From assembly GCA_015066105.1 (NCBI GenBank), contig SVOY01000007.1, forward strand, positions 1 through 64,000: a stretch of 64,000 nt of DNA. Reading direction: 5' to 3'. Under the pieces are notes generated by a model. That model was not told the origin of the DNA. It worked only from the letters and a program-made list of their open reading frames with translations, and did not search any database. This DNA comes from Oscillospiraceae bacterium (lineage in GTDB: Bacteria; Bacillota; Clostridia; Oscillospirales; Acutalibacteraceae). Position numbers and translations under genes: made by a program. Below are positions 54,789 to 63,257 of the stretch, in pieces (position 1 is the stretch's first letter; each line of letters starts with the position of its first letter).

Positions 54789-55781
54789 ATGAACAAAAAG
54801 CGAGTTGTATCTTTGGTTATTGTGCTGACGGTTACAGTTCTCTGCCTCGGTGCGGGGCTTTACAGCTACAGCCGTGCAAAAAAGTTTCCCATGAGCGAAA
54901 AAAACACCTATGCAATGGGCACCATCGTTTCGCAGAAGGTATACGGAGACTATGCGGCCAAGCACATTGAAAAGGGAAATCTCCTTATCAATACCCTTGA
55001 GGATACTATTTCAAAAAACGTTGACTCCTCGGCGGTAAGTGAGCTTAACAAAAATGGCACCCTCACCCATAAGGACACGGCTGAGCTTATTTCAGCCTGT
55101 GAAGAGCTTTCAGAGGCATCGGACGGTGCCTTTGACGTAACGGTGGGCAAGGTTGTTGATTTGTGGGATTTTGGCGGAGACAACGAGGGCATTCCCGAAA
55201 AAAAGGCTCTTGAAAAGGCTCTTTCAGCCGTAGGCGATATCGAAATTGACGGTGACACCGTAAAGATAGGAAATAATGCTGAGGTTGACCTGGGTGCAGT
55301 GGGCAAGGGCCTTGCCTGCGACAGTGTGATTTCTCTTTACAGGGCAACCGAGGGCATAGAGGGCGCAATAGTTTCCGTCGGCGGAAGCGTAGGCTGCTTC
55401 GGCTCGCCGAATAAAAGGGGCGACAGCTGGCGTATTGCCGTGCGTCACCCGAGAAGTGAAAACGAATTTCTCGGTGTGCTGACACTCAAGGAGGGCTTTG
55501 TTTCCACAAGCGGCGACTATGAAAAGTATTTTATGTATGACGGTGAGCGTTATCATCATATACTTGATGCAAGGACAGGCTATCCCGCCTCCTCGGGCCT
55601 CATTTCCGTAACGGTTATATGCGACAGCGGCTTTTTGTCAGATGCCCTTTCAACCGCCTGCTTTATCCTCGGCCGTGAAAAAAGCCTTGAGCTTCTGGAA
55701 AAATACAACGCCTCGGCAATTTTTGTTGATGAAGAAATGAACGTCACCACGGTGGGAGAGGCTGAATTTGAAAAACGCTAA
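54789..55781 (+). CDS. apbE: FAD:protein FMN transferase ApbE
   Basis: A 330-residue membrane-anchored flavin transferase. N-terminal span (VVSLVIVLTVTVLCLGAGLY), then MGTIVSQKVYG, DGAFDVTVGKVVDLWDFG, VDLGAVGKGLACD and the YHHILDARTGYP motif with TVICDSGFLSDALST for Mg/FAD. It covalently attaches FMN to Thr residues of Rnf subunits G and D encoded downstream. ATG with AAGGTGAAATAA before it. First gene of the operon; the next gene overlaps by 14 nt. Confidence 0.95.
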   Translation: MNKKRVVSLVIVLTVTVLCLGAGLYSYSRAKKFPMSEKNTYAMGTIVSQKVYGDYAAKHIEKGNLLINTLEDTISKNVDSSAVSELNKNGTLTHKDTAELISACEELSEASDGAFDVTVGKVVDLWDFGGDNEGIPEKKALEKALSAVGDIEIDGDTVKIGNNAEVDLGAVGKGLACDSVISLYRATEGIEGAIVSVGGSVGCFGSPNKRGDSWRIAVRHPRSENEFLGVLTLKEGFVSTSGDYEKYFMYDGERYHHILDARTGYPASSGLISVTVICDSGFLSDALSTACFILGREKSLELLEKYNASAIFVDEEMNVTTVGEAEFEKR

Positions 55782-56151
55782 GGAAATTCTGAGTAAGCTT
55801 AAAAAAGGTGATTTTGCCGTTGCGCTTGTCACCCTTTTTCTCAGTGCTCTTCTTTTCGCTCTTTCCTTTTCTCAGGGTGAAAAAATGACGGCACGGATAT
55901 ATTATAACGGCGAAAGCTACGGCACGGTTAACCTTTACGAGCTCAGTGAGCCTTGTCAGCTTACCGTAGGCAGATGCACGCTTCTTTTTGAAGCTGACGG
56001 AGTTACCTTCCTTTCCTCGGAATGTGAGGACAGACTCTGCATAAACCGCGGAAAGCTCACAAAAGCGGGCGACACAATGGCCTGCGTGCCCGAAAGGGTC
56101 AGCGTTGTGCTTAAGGCGGAAAAGGACGAGGCCGATGCGGTTGTGTTTTAG
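55768..56151 (+). CDS. NusG domain II-containing membrane protein
   Basis: A 127-residue protein with one N-terminal membrane span (FAVALVTLFLSALLFALSF) and a NusG-II-like beta domain exposed outside (ARIYYNGESYGTVNLYEL, then CEDRLCINRGKL). Two Cys in CEDRLC may bind a metal or form a disulfide. TTG start overlapping the apbE stop. Such genes commonly accompany apbE and Rnf loci in Clostridia; function unknown. Confidence 0.8.
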   Translation: MKNAKEILSKLKKGDFAVALVTLFLSALLFALSFSQGEKMTARIYYNGESYGTVNLYELSEPCQLTVGRCTLLFEADGVTFLSSECEDRLCINRGKLTKAGDTMACVPERVSVVLKAEKDEADAVVF

Positions 56152-56162
56152 GTGATGTTTTT

Positions 56163-56714
56163 ATGAAAAGCAAAAAGGTTGCATTTTTCGGCCTGCTCGG
56201 GGCCCTGAGCCTTGTGCTCGGCTTTTTCGAAAGTGTAATGCTTCCCGAAATTCCCTTTCTGCCCCCGGGGGCAAAATTAGGCCTTTCAAATCTTGTTACA
56301 ATGTATGCTTCGGCAACGGCGGGCTTTACGGGCGGCTTATATATAGTATTTATAAAAACACTGTTCGCCCTTATCACAAGGGGAACGGTGGCGGCCTTTA
56401 TGAGCCTTTGCGGAGGTCTTGCAAGCCTTGCCGTGCTTTGCATTATGCTGAAAAAAGAGGGGAGTCTTTTTTCTTTTTTCGGCATCGGCGTAGCCTCGGC
56501 GGTTATGCACAATCTCGGTCAGCTTGCTGCGGCCTGCATTGTTACGGGCACGGCAGAGCTTCTTAATTACGGTAAATATCTTCTGGTTTTCGCCCTTGTT
56601 ACGGGGTCAGTTACGGGCACGGCACTGCTTCTGATTATGCCCAGGCTCAGAAAAATCGGAGGTCTTTATAAAATAAACAATGAAAACAATATAAAGGAGA
56701 TGGAAAAAGTATGA
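56163..56714 (+). CDS. Gx transporter family (Hpre_diP_synt_I) membrane protein
   Basis: A 183-residue protein with five to six membrane spans and the Gx-family pattern PPGAKLGLSNLVTMYA, GFTGGLYIVFIKT and MHNLGQL. It is an ECF-S-like small-molecule transporter component, once named heptaprenyl diphosphate synthase component I. Substrate unknown; a flavin precursor or a quinone head group would fit the operon but is speculative. The stop overlaps the rnfC start by 4 nt. Confidence 0.8.
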   Translation: MKSKKVAFFGLLGALSLVLGFFESVMLPEIPFLPPGAKLGLSNLVTMYASATAGFTGGLYIVFIKTLFALITRGTVAAFMSLCGGLASLAVLCIMLKKEGSLFSFFGIGVASAVMHNLGQLAAACIVTGTAELLNYGKYLLVFALVTGSVTGTALLLIMPRLRKIGGLYKINNENNIKEMEKV

Positions 56715-58057
56715 GCAAAATTGCTCGCGGAGTGCTTAAGGCTGTCAGACATGGTCGCGGCGGCGTAAGCGTTTCACACAACAAAAACACGGCTGAAATG
56801 CCCGTGGAAAGAATGCCCATACCCTCAAAGGTTATTCTCCCCATGCAGCAGCATATCGGTGCACCCTGCACCCCTACGGTCAAGGTGGGCGATATTGTTG
56901 CCGTAGGTCAGGTGGTAGGCGACAGTCAGAGCTTTGTTTCGGCTCCCATTCACGCAACGGTATCGGGTAAGGTTACCGCCGTGGGCGATGTGCGCCTTGC
57001 AAACGGACTTATCACAAAGGGTGTTACCATTGAAAGCGACGGCGAAATGAGACTGTATGAGGGCATTAAGCCTCCCGTTGTTACAAATAAGGCAGAGCTT
57101 GCAAGGGCTGTGCGCGAATCGGGCCTCGTAGGTCTCGGCGGCGCAGGCTTCCCCTCACACGTAAAGCTCAATTTCCCCGACGATAAAAAGATTGACACGC
57201 TTATAATAAATGCGGCAGAGTGTGAGCCTTATATCACCGTTGACTACCGCGAATGTGTTGAAAATGCAGAAAACGTGCTCAAGGGCTGTGAGCTTGTAAG
57301 CAACATCCTCGGCATTTCAAACGTGGTTATTGCCATTGAGGATAACAAGCCCAAGGTGTTTGAAATTATGAAGGAAATCTGCGACCGTGATAACGACAAG
57401 GGCGACAAAATCAAGCTTATGACTCTCGCCTCAAGGTATCCCCAGGGTGCAGAAAAAATGATGGTGCTTTCCGCAACGGGCAGAAAGGTGCCCCCCGGAA
57501 AATTACCTGCCGATGTAGGCTGTATTGTTATGAACGTGGCTTCAATAGCCTTCATTGCAAGATATATCGAAACGGGTAAGCCCCTTGTTTCCCGTTCAAT
57601 TACCGTTGACGGCGGCGCAATAGCAGAGCCTAAAAACCTCCGCGTGCCCATCGGCACAAACATCGGTGATATTATTGACTACTGCGGCGGCTTCAAATCA
57701 GAGCCGAGAAAGCTTATTTCCGGCGGCCCTATGATGGGTCTTGCAATCTGCGGCACGGATGCCCCCATCTGTAAGCAGAATAACGCAATCCTTGCCTTTG
57801 ACGACAGAAAGGACCTTATCAAAAAGGAAAGAGACTGTATCCGCTGCGGCAAGTGCGTTGATGTTTGCCCCATGAGCCTTATGCCCACGGTTATTGAGCG
57901 CGCCGCAAAAATCAAGGATGCGGAAAAGCTTGCTTCAATAGGTGTCAATGTTTGTATGGAGTGCGGCTCATGCGCATGGGCTTGCCCCTCGGGCAGACCC
58001 CTTGTTCAGTATATGAGACTTGCAAAGCAGGTTTTAAGAGAGGAGAGTGCAAAATAA
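56711..58057 (+). CDS. rnfC: Rnf complex subunit C
   Basis: A 448-residue peripheral subunit carrying NADH/FMN and two 4Fe-4S sites. Visible: GGAGFPSHVKL near the flavin/NAD region, NAAECEPYITVDYRE, and the ferredoxin pair CIRCGKCVDVCPMSL and CMECGSCAWACPSG. Rnf moves electrons between ferredoxin and NAD while pumping Na+ or H+. Start overlaps the Gx gene (ATGA). The short (448-residue) form lacks the long Ala/Lys repeat tail of proteobacterial RnfC. Confidence 0.97.
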   Translation: MSKIARGVLKAVRHGRGGVSVSHNKNTAEMPVERMPIPSKVILPMQQHIGAPCTPTVKVGDIVAVGQVVGDSQSFVSAPIHATVSGKVTAVGDVRLANGLITKGVTIESDGEMRLYEGIKPPVVTNKAELARAVRESGLVGLGGAGFPSHVKLNFPDDKKIDTLIINAAECEPYITVDYRECVENAENVLKGCELVSNILGISNVVIAIEDNKPKVFEIMKEICDRDNDKGDKIKLMTLASRYPQGAEKMMVLSATGRKVPPGKLPADVGCIVMNVASIAFIARYIETGKPLVSRSITVDGGAIAEPKNLRVPIGTNIGDIIDYCGGFKSEPRKLISGGPMMGLAICGTDAPICKQNNAILAFDDRKDLIKKERDCIRCGKCVDVCPMSLMPTVIERAAKIKDAEKLASIGVNVCMECGSCAWACPSGRPLVQYMRLAKQVLREESAK

Positions 58058-59050
58058 ATGGCTAAAAGATTAACCGTAAGTGCATCACCTCACGTGCGCT
58101 CAAAGGAAACCGCAACAGGCATTATGCTTGATGTTATCATTGCTCTTTTACCCGCTCTTGTAATGAGCGTGGTATATTTCGGCCTTCGTGCCCTTGTGCT
58201 TACAATGACCTGTGTTGTTACCTCGGTTGCCGCAGAATTCTTAAGCAGAAAGGCAATGAAGAGAAGCAACACAATCGGTGACCTTTCAGCTGTTGTAACG
58301 GGTATTATCCTTGCCTTCAATCTTCCCGCAACCCTTCCTTTATGGATGGCAGTTATCGGCAGCATTTTTGCTATCGTGGTTGTTAAGCAGATGTTCGGCG
58401 GTATCGGCCAGAACTTTGTTAACCCCGCAATGACTGCAAGAATCGTTCTTATGGTGTCCTTCCCCACAGCAATGGCACAGTGGGTAGCACCCTTTACAGA
58501 TACCTGGGCAGCAGATGCCGTAACAACGGCTACTCCCATGGCATCCCTTGCAGCAGTCAGGGGCGGTGATCTTGCTATGGCAACAGGTCTTCCCTCTCTT
58601 GCCGATATGTTCCTCGGTAATCACGGCGGCTCAATGGGTGAGGTCTGCTCCGTAGCTCTTATCTGCGGCGGTGTTTACCTTCTTTTAAGAAGAGTTATAT
58701 CACCTATTATTCCCTTTACCTTCATCGGTACGGTTGCAGTGTTTATGCTCCTTGCAGGCAAGGGTAACCTTGAGTTTGTTGCTTATGAGCTTCTCGGCGG
58801 CGGTCTTATGCTCGGTGCCTTCTTTATGGCAACTGACTATTCAACATCTCCCCTTAACAAAAAGGGTAAGCTTATTTTCGGTATCGGCTGCGGTCTTATC
58901 ACCTCTGTAATAAGAATCTTCGGCTCACTTCCCGAGGGTGTATCCTTCTCAATCATTCTTATGAACATCCTTGTTCCTCACATTGAAAATATGACAACAC
59001 CTAAGCCCTTCGGTACGGTCAAGGAGAAAAAGGAGGAGGCAAAGGCATGA
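58058..59050 (+). CDS. rnfD: Rnf complex subunit D
   Basis: A 330-residue membrane subunit with eight to ten spans. The FMN-attachment context is TTATPMASL (Thr modified by ApbE in the family). NFVNPAMTARIVLMVSFPTA and MATDYSTSPLNKKGKLIFG, here split, are NqrB/RnfD signatures. It begins at the base after the rnfC stop. Confidence 0.96.
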   Translation: MAKRLTVSASPHVRSKETATGIMLDVIIALLPALVMSVVYFGLRALVLTMTCVVTSVAAEFLSRKAMKRSNTIGDLSAVVTGIILAFNLPATLPLWMAVIGSIFAIVVVKQMFGGIGQNFVNPAMTARIVLMVSFPTAMAQWVAPFTDTWAADAVTTATPMASLAAVRGGDLAMATGLPSLADMFLGNHGGSMGEVCSVALICGGVYLLLRRVISPIIPFTFIGTVAVFMLLAGKGNLEFVAYELLGGGLMLGAFFMATDYSTSPLNKKGKLIFGIGCGLITSVIRIFGSLPEGVSFSIILMNILVPHIENMTTPKPFGTVKEKKEEAKA

Positions 59051-59619
59051 AAAAGATAAGTGTTAAAGATATTCTTGTGCCAACTGTGGCTCTTCTCGTT
59101 TTCTGCCTTGTGGCAACTGCTCTTCTTGCAGGCACAAATATGATTACAAAGGACAAGATTGCACAGAATGCAGTTGAAACCGAAAAAGCAAGCCGCATGG
59201 TTGTTCTCCCTGAAGGTAAGGAATTCGGTGAGGTGAAAGCCCTTGACAGCGGCCTTACAGTTTGTGAGGCAAAAAATGCTGAGGGCAAAACCGCAGGCTA
59301 TGTTTTCACCTCAGGAGCAAAGGGCTACGGAGGCACAGTGCTTGTAATGGTAGGCATTGATGCCGAGGGTACCGTAACAGGTATTGAAATTCTTTCCCAC
59401 GCTGAAACTCCCGGTCTTGGTGCAAACGCCACAAAGGACAGCTTCAAGGAAAGATTTATCGGCAAAAGCGGTGAACTTACCGTTGACAAAAACTCAAACG
59501 ACGGACAGAATGTTCAGGCAATTACTGCCGCAACAATCACATCAAAGGCAGTAACAAGCGCAGTTAATGCTGCTATTGCGGAATTTGAAAATATCAAGGG
59601 AGGTGCAGAAAATGGCTGA
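59047..59619 (+). CDS. rnfG: Rnf complex subunit G
   Basis: A 190-residue subunit with one N-terminal span and an extracytoplasmic FMN-binding domain. GYVFTSGAKGYGGTVLVMVG and LSHAETPGLGA are family signatures; the covalent FMN site is AITAATITSKAVTSAV (Thr in the ATIT core). It overlaps the rnfD stop by 4 nt. Confidence 0.96.
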   Translation: MKKISVKDILVPTVALLVFCLVATALLAGTNMITKDKIAQNAVETEKASRMVVLPEGKEFGEVKALDSGLTVCEAKNAEGKTAGYVFTSGAKGYGGTVLVMVGIDAEGTVTGIEILSHAETPGLGANATKDSFKERFIGKSGELTVDKNSNDGQNVQAITAATITSKAVTSAVNAAIAEFENIKGGAENG

Positions 59620-60361
59620 AAAGAAAAATCTTGTTAAAGAGCTTACAAAGGGCTTTGTTGCAGAAAACCCCGTTCTCAGACTCGTTCTCGGTACCTGTCC
59701 CACCCTTGCTGTTACCACATCGGTTTCAAGTGCAATCGGTATGGGCCTTGCAGCTATGATAGTTCTTGTATGCTCAAACGTTGTTATCTCAGCCCTTCGT
59801 AAGGTAATTCCCGACAAGGTGCGTATCCCCGCATATATCGTTATTATCGCATCCTTCGTTACAATTGTTCAGATGGTGGTAAAGGCCTTTGTTCCCGCTC
59901 TTGATGCGGCGCTCGGTGTTTATCTTCCCCTTATTGTTGTTAACTGCATTATCCTCGGCAGAGCTGAGGCTTATGCAAGCAAAAATCCCGTTCTTGCTTC
60001 TGCAATCGACGGTGTAGGTATGGGTATCGGCTTTACTGCCGCACTCTTCCTCATGGCTACAATCCGTGAGGTTTTCGGTGCAGGCACCTTTATGGTAGGT
60101 ATCAAGGATTTGCTTTCCGTTTTCGGCGATGTTTCCTTCAACGGCTTCAGCGTACCCTTCCTTAACGAAAATCCCATGCTCGTATTCATTCTTCCTCCCG
60201 GCGGCTTCTTCGTTTACGGTATTCTTATGGCTTGTGCAAATAAGCTTGCCGAAAGCAAAGGTAAGCCCAGAGCAGAGCTTCGTGGCTGTGAGGCCTGTCC
60301 CATGGCGCAGACCTGCTCACTCAACAAAAAAGAAAAAGAGGAGGTAGCAGCTAATGGCTAA
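59612..60361 (+). CDS. rnfE: Rnf complex subunit E
   Basis: A 249-residue membrane subunit with six spans (family RnfA/E, NqrD/E). GMGIGFTAALFLMATIREVFG and PGGFFVYGILMA are typical. The ATG at 59612 has GGGAGGTGCAGAA upstream; it overlaps rnfG by 8 nt. The tail ends with a Cys-rich CEACPMAQTCSL segment that is not part of the membrane core. Confidence 0.95.
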   Translation: MAEKKNLVKELTKGFVAENPVLRLVLGTCPTLAVTTSVSSAIGMGLAAMIVLVCSNVVISALRKVIPDKVRIPAYIVIIASFVTIVQMVVKAFVPALDAALGVYLPLIVVNCIILGRAEAYASKNPVLASAIDGVGMGIGFTAALFLMATIREVFGAGTFMVGIKDLLSVFGDVSFNGFSVPFLNENPMLVFILPPGGFFVYGILMACANKLAESKGKPRAELRGCEACPMAQTCSLNKKEKEEVAANG

Positions 60362-60947
60362 GGAATTTGCAGCAATATTTTTAACAGCTATTCTCACCCA
60401 GAACTTTGTTCTTGCAAAGTTCCTCGGTATCTGTCCCTTCCTCGGTGTTTCCAAAAAGCTCAATACCGCAGTAGGTATGAGTGCGGCGGTTATCTTCGTT
60501 ATGGGTCTTGCAACAGCAGTTTGCTATCCCATCAACAAGTTCCTTCTTGAAAAAAACGGACTTGAATATCTGCAGACAATCGTATTTATTCTTGTTATTG
60601 CAGCTCTCGTTCAGCTTGTTGAAATCATTCTCAAAAAGTATATTCCCTCACTTTATAATGCACTCGGTATTTATCTTCCCCTTATTACAACAAACTGCGC
60701 CGTTCTCGGTGTTGTTATCCTTAACATTGATGAGGGATACAATTTTGCACAGTCAATGTTCAACTCCATCGGTGCCGGCTTCGGTTTTATGCTTGCAATG
60801 GTAATGTTCGCAGGCGTAAGAAGCAGACTTGAATCCTGCGATATTCCCAAGTTTATGCAGGGTCTTCCCGTTACACTTGTAGCAGCTTCACTCGTTGCCG
60901 TATCCTTCCTCGGATTTACCGGCATTGTTGAAAACATTTTCGGTTAA
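60354..60947 (+). CDS. rnfA: Rnf complex subunit A
   Basis: A 197-residue membrane subunit with six spans, homologous to RnfE. It has NFVLAKFLGICPFLGVSKKL, whose Cys is a proposed Fe-site ligand at the RnfA/E interface, and TTNCAVLGVVILN for the second half. It overlaps rnfE by 8 nt. Confidence 0.96.
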   Translation: MAKEFAAIFLTAILTQNFVLAKFLGICPFLGVSKKLNTAVGMSAAVIFVMGLATAVCYPINKFLLEKNGLEYLQTIVFILVIAALVQLVEIILKKYIPSLYNALGIYLPLITTNCAVLGVVILNIDEGYNFAQSMFNSIGAGFGFMLAMVMFAGVRSRLESCDIPKFMQGLPVTLVAASLVAVSFLGFTGIVENIFG

Positions 60948-60959
60948 GGGGGTAGCGTA

Positions 60960-61772
60960 ATGAATGAGATTTTAATTCCCGTAATTATTGTTGCGGCTAT
61001 CGGTCTTATTGCAGGTCTCGGCCTTGCAATTGCTTCTGCAGTTTTTGCTGTTCCCGTTGACGAAAAGGCTGAAAAGGTTCGTGCGTGTCTTCCCGGTGCA
61101 AACTGCGGTGCCTGCGGCTATACAGGCTGTGACGGCTATGCCGATGCTCTTGCAAAGGGGCAGACAGAGGAATGTAACCTCTGTATTCCTGGCGGTAACG
61201 GTACTGCAAAGGAAATTGCCGACATTATGGGCCTTGCGGCAGGCGAAATTGTGCCTTCCGTTGCGGCAGTTATGTGTCAGGGCAACTGTCAGAATGTTGA
61301 AGAAAAGCTTGAATACAGCGGTGTACGCTCCTGTAAAATTGCAACACAGCTTTTCGGCGGCCCAAAAAACTGCGTTCACGGCTGTATCGGCTTCGGTGAC
61401 TGCGTTGAGGTTTGTCCCTATGAGGCAATCTTTATCTGTGACGGTGTTGCACGTATCAATCCCGATAAGTGCCGTGCCTGCAAAATGTGCATAAAAACCT
61501 GCCCGAGAGGTCTTATCGACCTTTTCCCACTTGACACCAAAAAGGCGGCAGTGCTTTGCAAAAATCACGATAAGGGCGCACAGACAAGAAAGCAGTGCAA
61601 GGCCGGCTGTATCGGCTGTATGAAGTGTATGAAGGCCTGCCCTGCAGAGGCGGTTACCGTTGAAAACTTCTGCGCTAAGGTGGATTACGATAAGTGTATC
61701 GGCTGCGGCAAGTGCCATGAGGTTTGCCCCGTAGGCTGTATCGACCTTTATACCGTTAAAAAGCATTTCTGA
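60960..61772 (+). CDS. rnfB: Rnf complex subunit B
   Basis: A 270-residue electron-entry subunit with an N-terminal membrane anchor, a CLPGANCGACGYTGC cluster-binding motif and three further ferredoxin-type Cys groups (CVEVCP-like, CRACKMCIKTCP, CIGCMKCMKACP, CIGCGKCHEVCP). It accepts electrons from ferredoxin. AAGGGGGTAGCGTA precedes the ATG. Last gene of the operon, followed by a terminator. Confidence 0.96.
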   Translation: MNEILIPVIIVAAIGLIAGLGLAIASAVFAVPVDEKAEKVRACLPGANCGACGYTGCDGYADALAKGQTEECNLCIPGGNGTAKEIADIMGLAAGEIVPSVAAVMCQGNCQNVEEKLEYSGVRSCKIATQLFGGPKNCVHGCIGFGDCVEVCPYEAIFICDGVARINPDKCRACKMCIKTCPRGLIDLFPLDTKKAAVLCKNHDKGAQTRKQCKAGCIGCMKCMKACPAEAVTVENFCAKVDYDKCIGCGKCHEVCPVGCIDLYTVKKHF

Positions 61773-61775
61773 TTA

Positions 61776-61822
61776 AACAAAATCCGTCGGAATTTTCCCT
61801 TCCGTCGGATTTTTTGTTTGAG
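61776..61822 (+). terminator. Terminator of the rnf operon
   Basis: ATCCGTCGG and CCGTCGGAT with flanking AAACAAA/TTTGTTT form a long stem, followed by T-rich sequence. Confidence 0.85.
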
Positions 61823-61923
61823 TAAAATTCTGATTTTACAGTGTTTGTTTTGATAAAAAGGCAGAACAAAGGCGAAAGGTCCCTGAAAATTAAAAATTGT
61901 TAGTCTTAAATGTTGAAAACTGC

Positions 61924-61952
61924 TTGACTTTTTCTGCTTTTTATTGTACCTT
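61924..61952 (+). promoter_or_regulatory. Promoter of the first Thr-rich protein gene
   Basis: TTGACT (61924-61929), 17 bases, TACCTT (61947-61952). It lies exactly 120 nt before the start codon, as does the corresponding promoter of the second copy. Confidence 0.6.
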
Positions 61953-61962
61953 TATATGGTAA

Positions 61963-62043
61963 ATGACTGCGTGCGGACTTTCCGGAGCGAGCCATTATTT
62001 TGAAATGCGTAAAACGCAAAATTTTGAAAGGGGTTACATAACC
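61963..62043 (+). promoter_or_regulatory. Conserved 5' leader (copy 1)
   Basis: This leader is nearly identical to 63177-63257. It contains CGGACTTTCCGG and a TGCGTAAAACGCA hairpin just upstream of the AAAGGGG ribosome site. Conservation may reflect recent duplication or a shared RNA control. Confidence 0.5.
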
Positions 62044-62982
62044 ATGAAACAGGAAACAAAAATTGTTGCCATTATCCTTGCTGCTCTTATCGTATTCCTC
62101 AGCGGCTTCGGTCTTGGCGCAACAAAGGGCATTAACATCAAAATTGAAGGTGCAGCTGTACAGACAGGCGGCCAGGCTGTAGCTCAGACAACAACAACAG
62201 CAGCTCCTCAGACTACAACAACAGCAGCTCCCCAGACAACCACAACTGCAGCACCCCAGGGTGATACAACAACTGCAGCCCCCTCAGGTGACACAACCAC
62301 AACAGCAGCTCCCGCAGACAACAGTGGCGTTAAGGTTCCCTCAGGCAACGCTGAAATCGCAGCAGCCTACAACAAGGCAGTTAACGATGCAAAGCACTAC
62401 ACAGGTAAGGTAACACTTAAGAAGCACGACATCATCAACGTTGGTCTTGCTGACAACGCAGCTGCTTCAATCATCAATCCCGTTATCCAGAAGCTCACAG
62501 CAACAGAGCCCTATGAGTGGACATTTGAAAATGGTGCTGATGTTGCAGACCCCAACAGAAAGCTTGCAGATAAGATTATCCCCGGCGGCGGCAGAGATGC
62601 AGCACTCCAGGAGGCAGGTATCGTATCAGCTACAGCAACAGCAAATGCTGACGGCGGCTACACAATGGTTATCACTCTTGTTGCCGAGGATTCAAACTTC
62701 GACGGCACACAGAACACATCAACTCCCACACATCACGAGAGCATTATGGATCCCCTTAACCTTGCTTCAATCGACCTCGGCGATGCTATCAAGATTACAA
62801 GCGCAGCTCTTCACTATCCCGGTGCTACAATGACTGCCACGGTTGACGCTCAGGGCAGACTTGTTAAGCTTGAGCAGAAGCTTCCCATGGAGGGTACAGG
62901 TGAAGGTAAGGCCGCAGTTATCCCCGTTACACTTCAGCTTTCAGGCTCAATGGACGGTAACTACGAATTTATCTACGGTTAA
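62044..62982 (+). CDS. Membrane-anchored Thr/Pro/Ala-rich protein, unknown C-terminal domain (copy 1)
   Basis: A 312-residue protein: short cytoplasmic N-terminus, one uncleaved-looking span (VAIILAALIVFLSGFGLGA), a linker of TTTTAAPQ repeats (about residues 45-95), then a ~210-residue globular domain with IAAAYNKAVNDAKHYTGKV, IPGGGRDAALQEAG and HHESIMDPLNLASIDLGDA. The ATG at 62044 follows AAAGGGGTTACATAACC. The Thr-rich stretch is a likely O-glycosylated or wall-spanning linker. I do not recognise the C-terminal domain. Confidence 0.85.
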   Translation: MKQETKIVAIILAALIVFLSGFGLGATKGINIKIEGAAVQTGGQAVAQTTTTAAPQTTTTAAPQTTTTAAPQGDTTTAAPSGDTTTTAAPADNSGVKVPSGNAEIAAAYNKAVNDAKHYTGKVTLKKHDIINVGLADNAAASIINPVIQKLTATEPYEWTFENGADVADPNRKLADKIIPGGGRDAALQEAGIVSATATANADGGYTMVITLVAEDSNFDGTQNTSTPTHHESIMDPLNLASIDLGDAIKITSAALHYPGATMTATVDAQGRLVKLEQKLPMEGTGEGKAAVIPVTLQLSGSMDGNYEFIYG

Positions 62983-63002
62983 TTTTCAGAATTTAATCTG
63001 CA

Positions 63003-63033
63003 AGGAGCTGTCTTTGTTGACAGCTCCTTTTTT
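63003..63033 (+). terminator. Terminator between the tandem Thr-rich genes
   Basis: AAGGAGCTGTC and GACAGCTCCTT around TTTGTT, followed by six T. Confidence 0.88.
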
Positions 63034-63137
63034 GTACAATCTTACTATTTTGCCGATTGATTTTTGTTCAAAAAGCAAAAGAACTCTGTAAAGTTGAAAA
63101 ATTTAATAATTTGTAACCCTAAAATAGCAAAAATTGC

Positions 63138-63166
63138 TTGACTTTTTCGGCGTTTTATTGTAACTT
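63138..63166 (+). promoter_or_regulatory. Promoter of the second Thr-rich protein gene
   Basis: TTGACT (63138-63143), 17 bases, TAACTT (63161-63166). Confidence 0.6.
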
Positions 63167-63176
63167 TATAGTGAAG

Positions 63177-63257
63177 ATGACTACGTGCGGACTTTCCGGA
63201 GCGAGCCATTATTTTGAAATGCGTAAAACGCAAAATTTTGAAAGGGGTTACATAACC
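63177..63257 (+). promoter_or_regulatory. Conserved 5' leader (copy 2)
   Basis: Near-identical to the leader of copy 1 over about 80 bases, including the TGCGTAAAACGCA hairpin and AAAGGGG. Confidence 0.5.

Noticed and set aside
60972..61766. Long open frame antisense to rnfB
   Set aside because: It is a mirror of the Cys-rich, codon-biased rnfB; no ribosome site and no family resemblance.
61963..62043. Cyclic-di-GMP or other known riboswitch in the Thr-rich gene leaders
   Set aside because: The leader lacks the conserved core sequences of riboswitch classes I know; a small hairpin plus duplication explains it.
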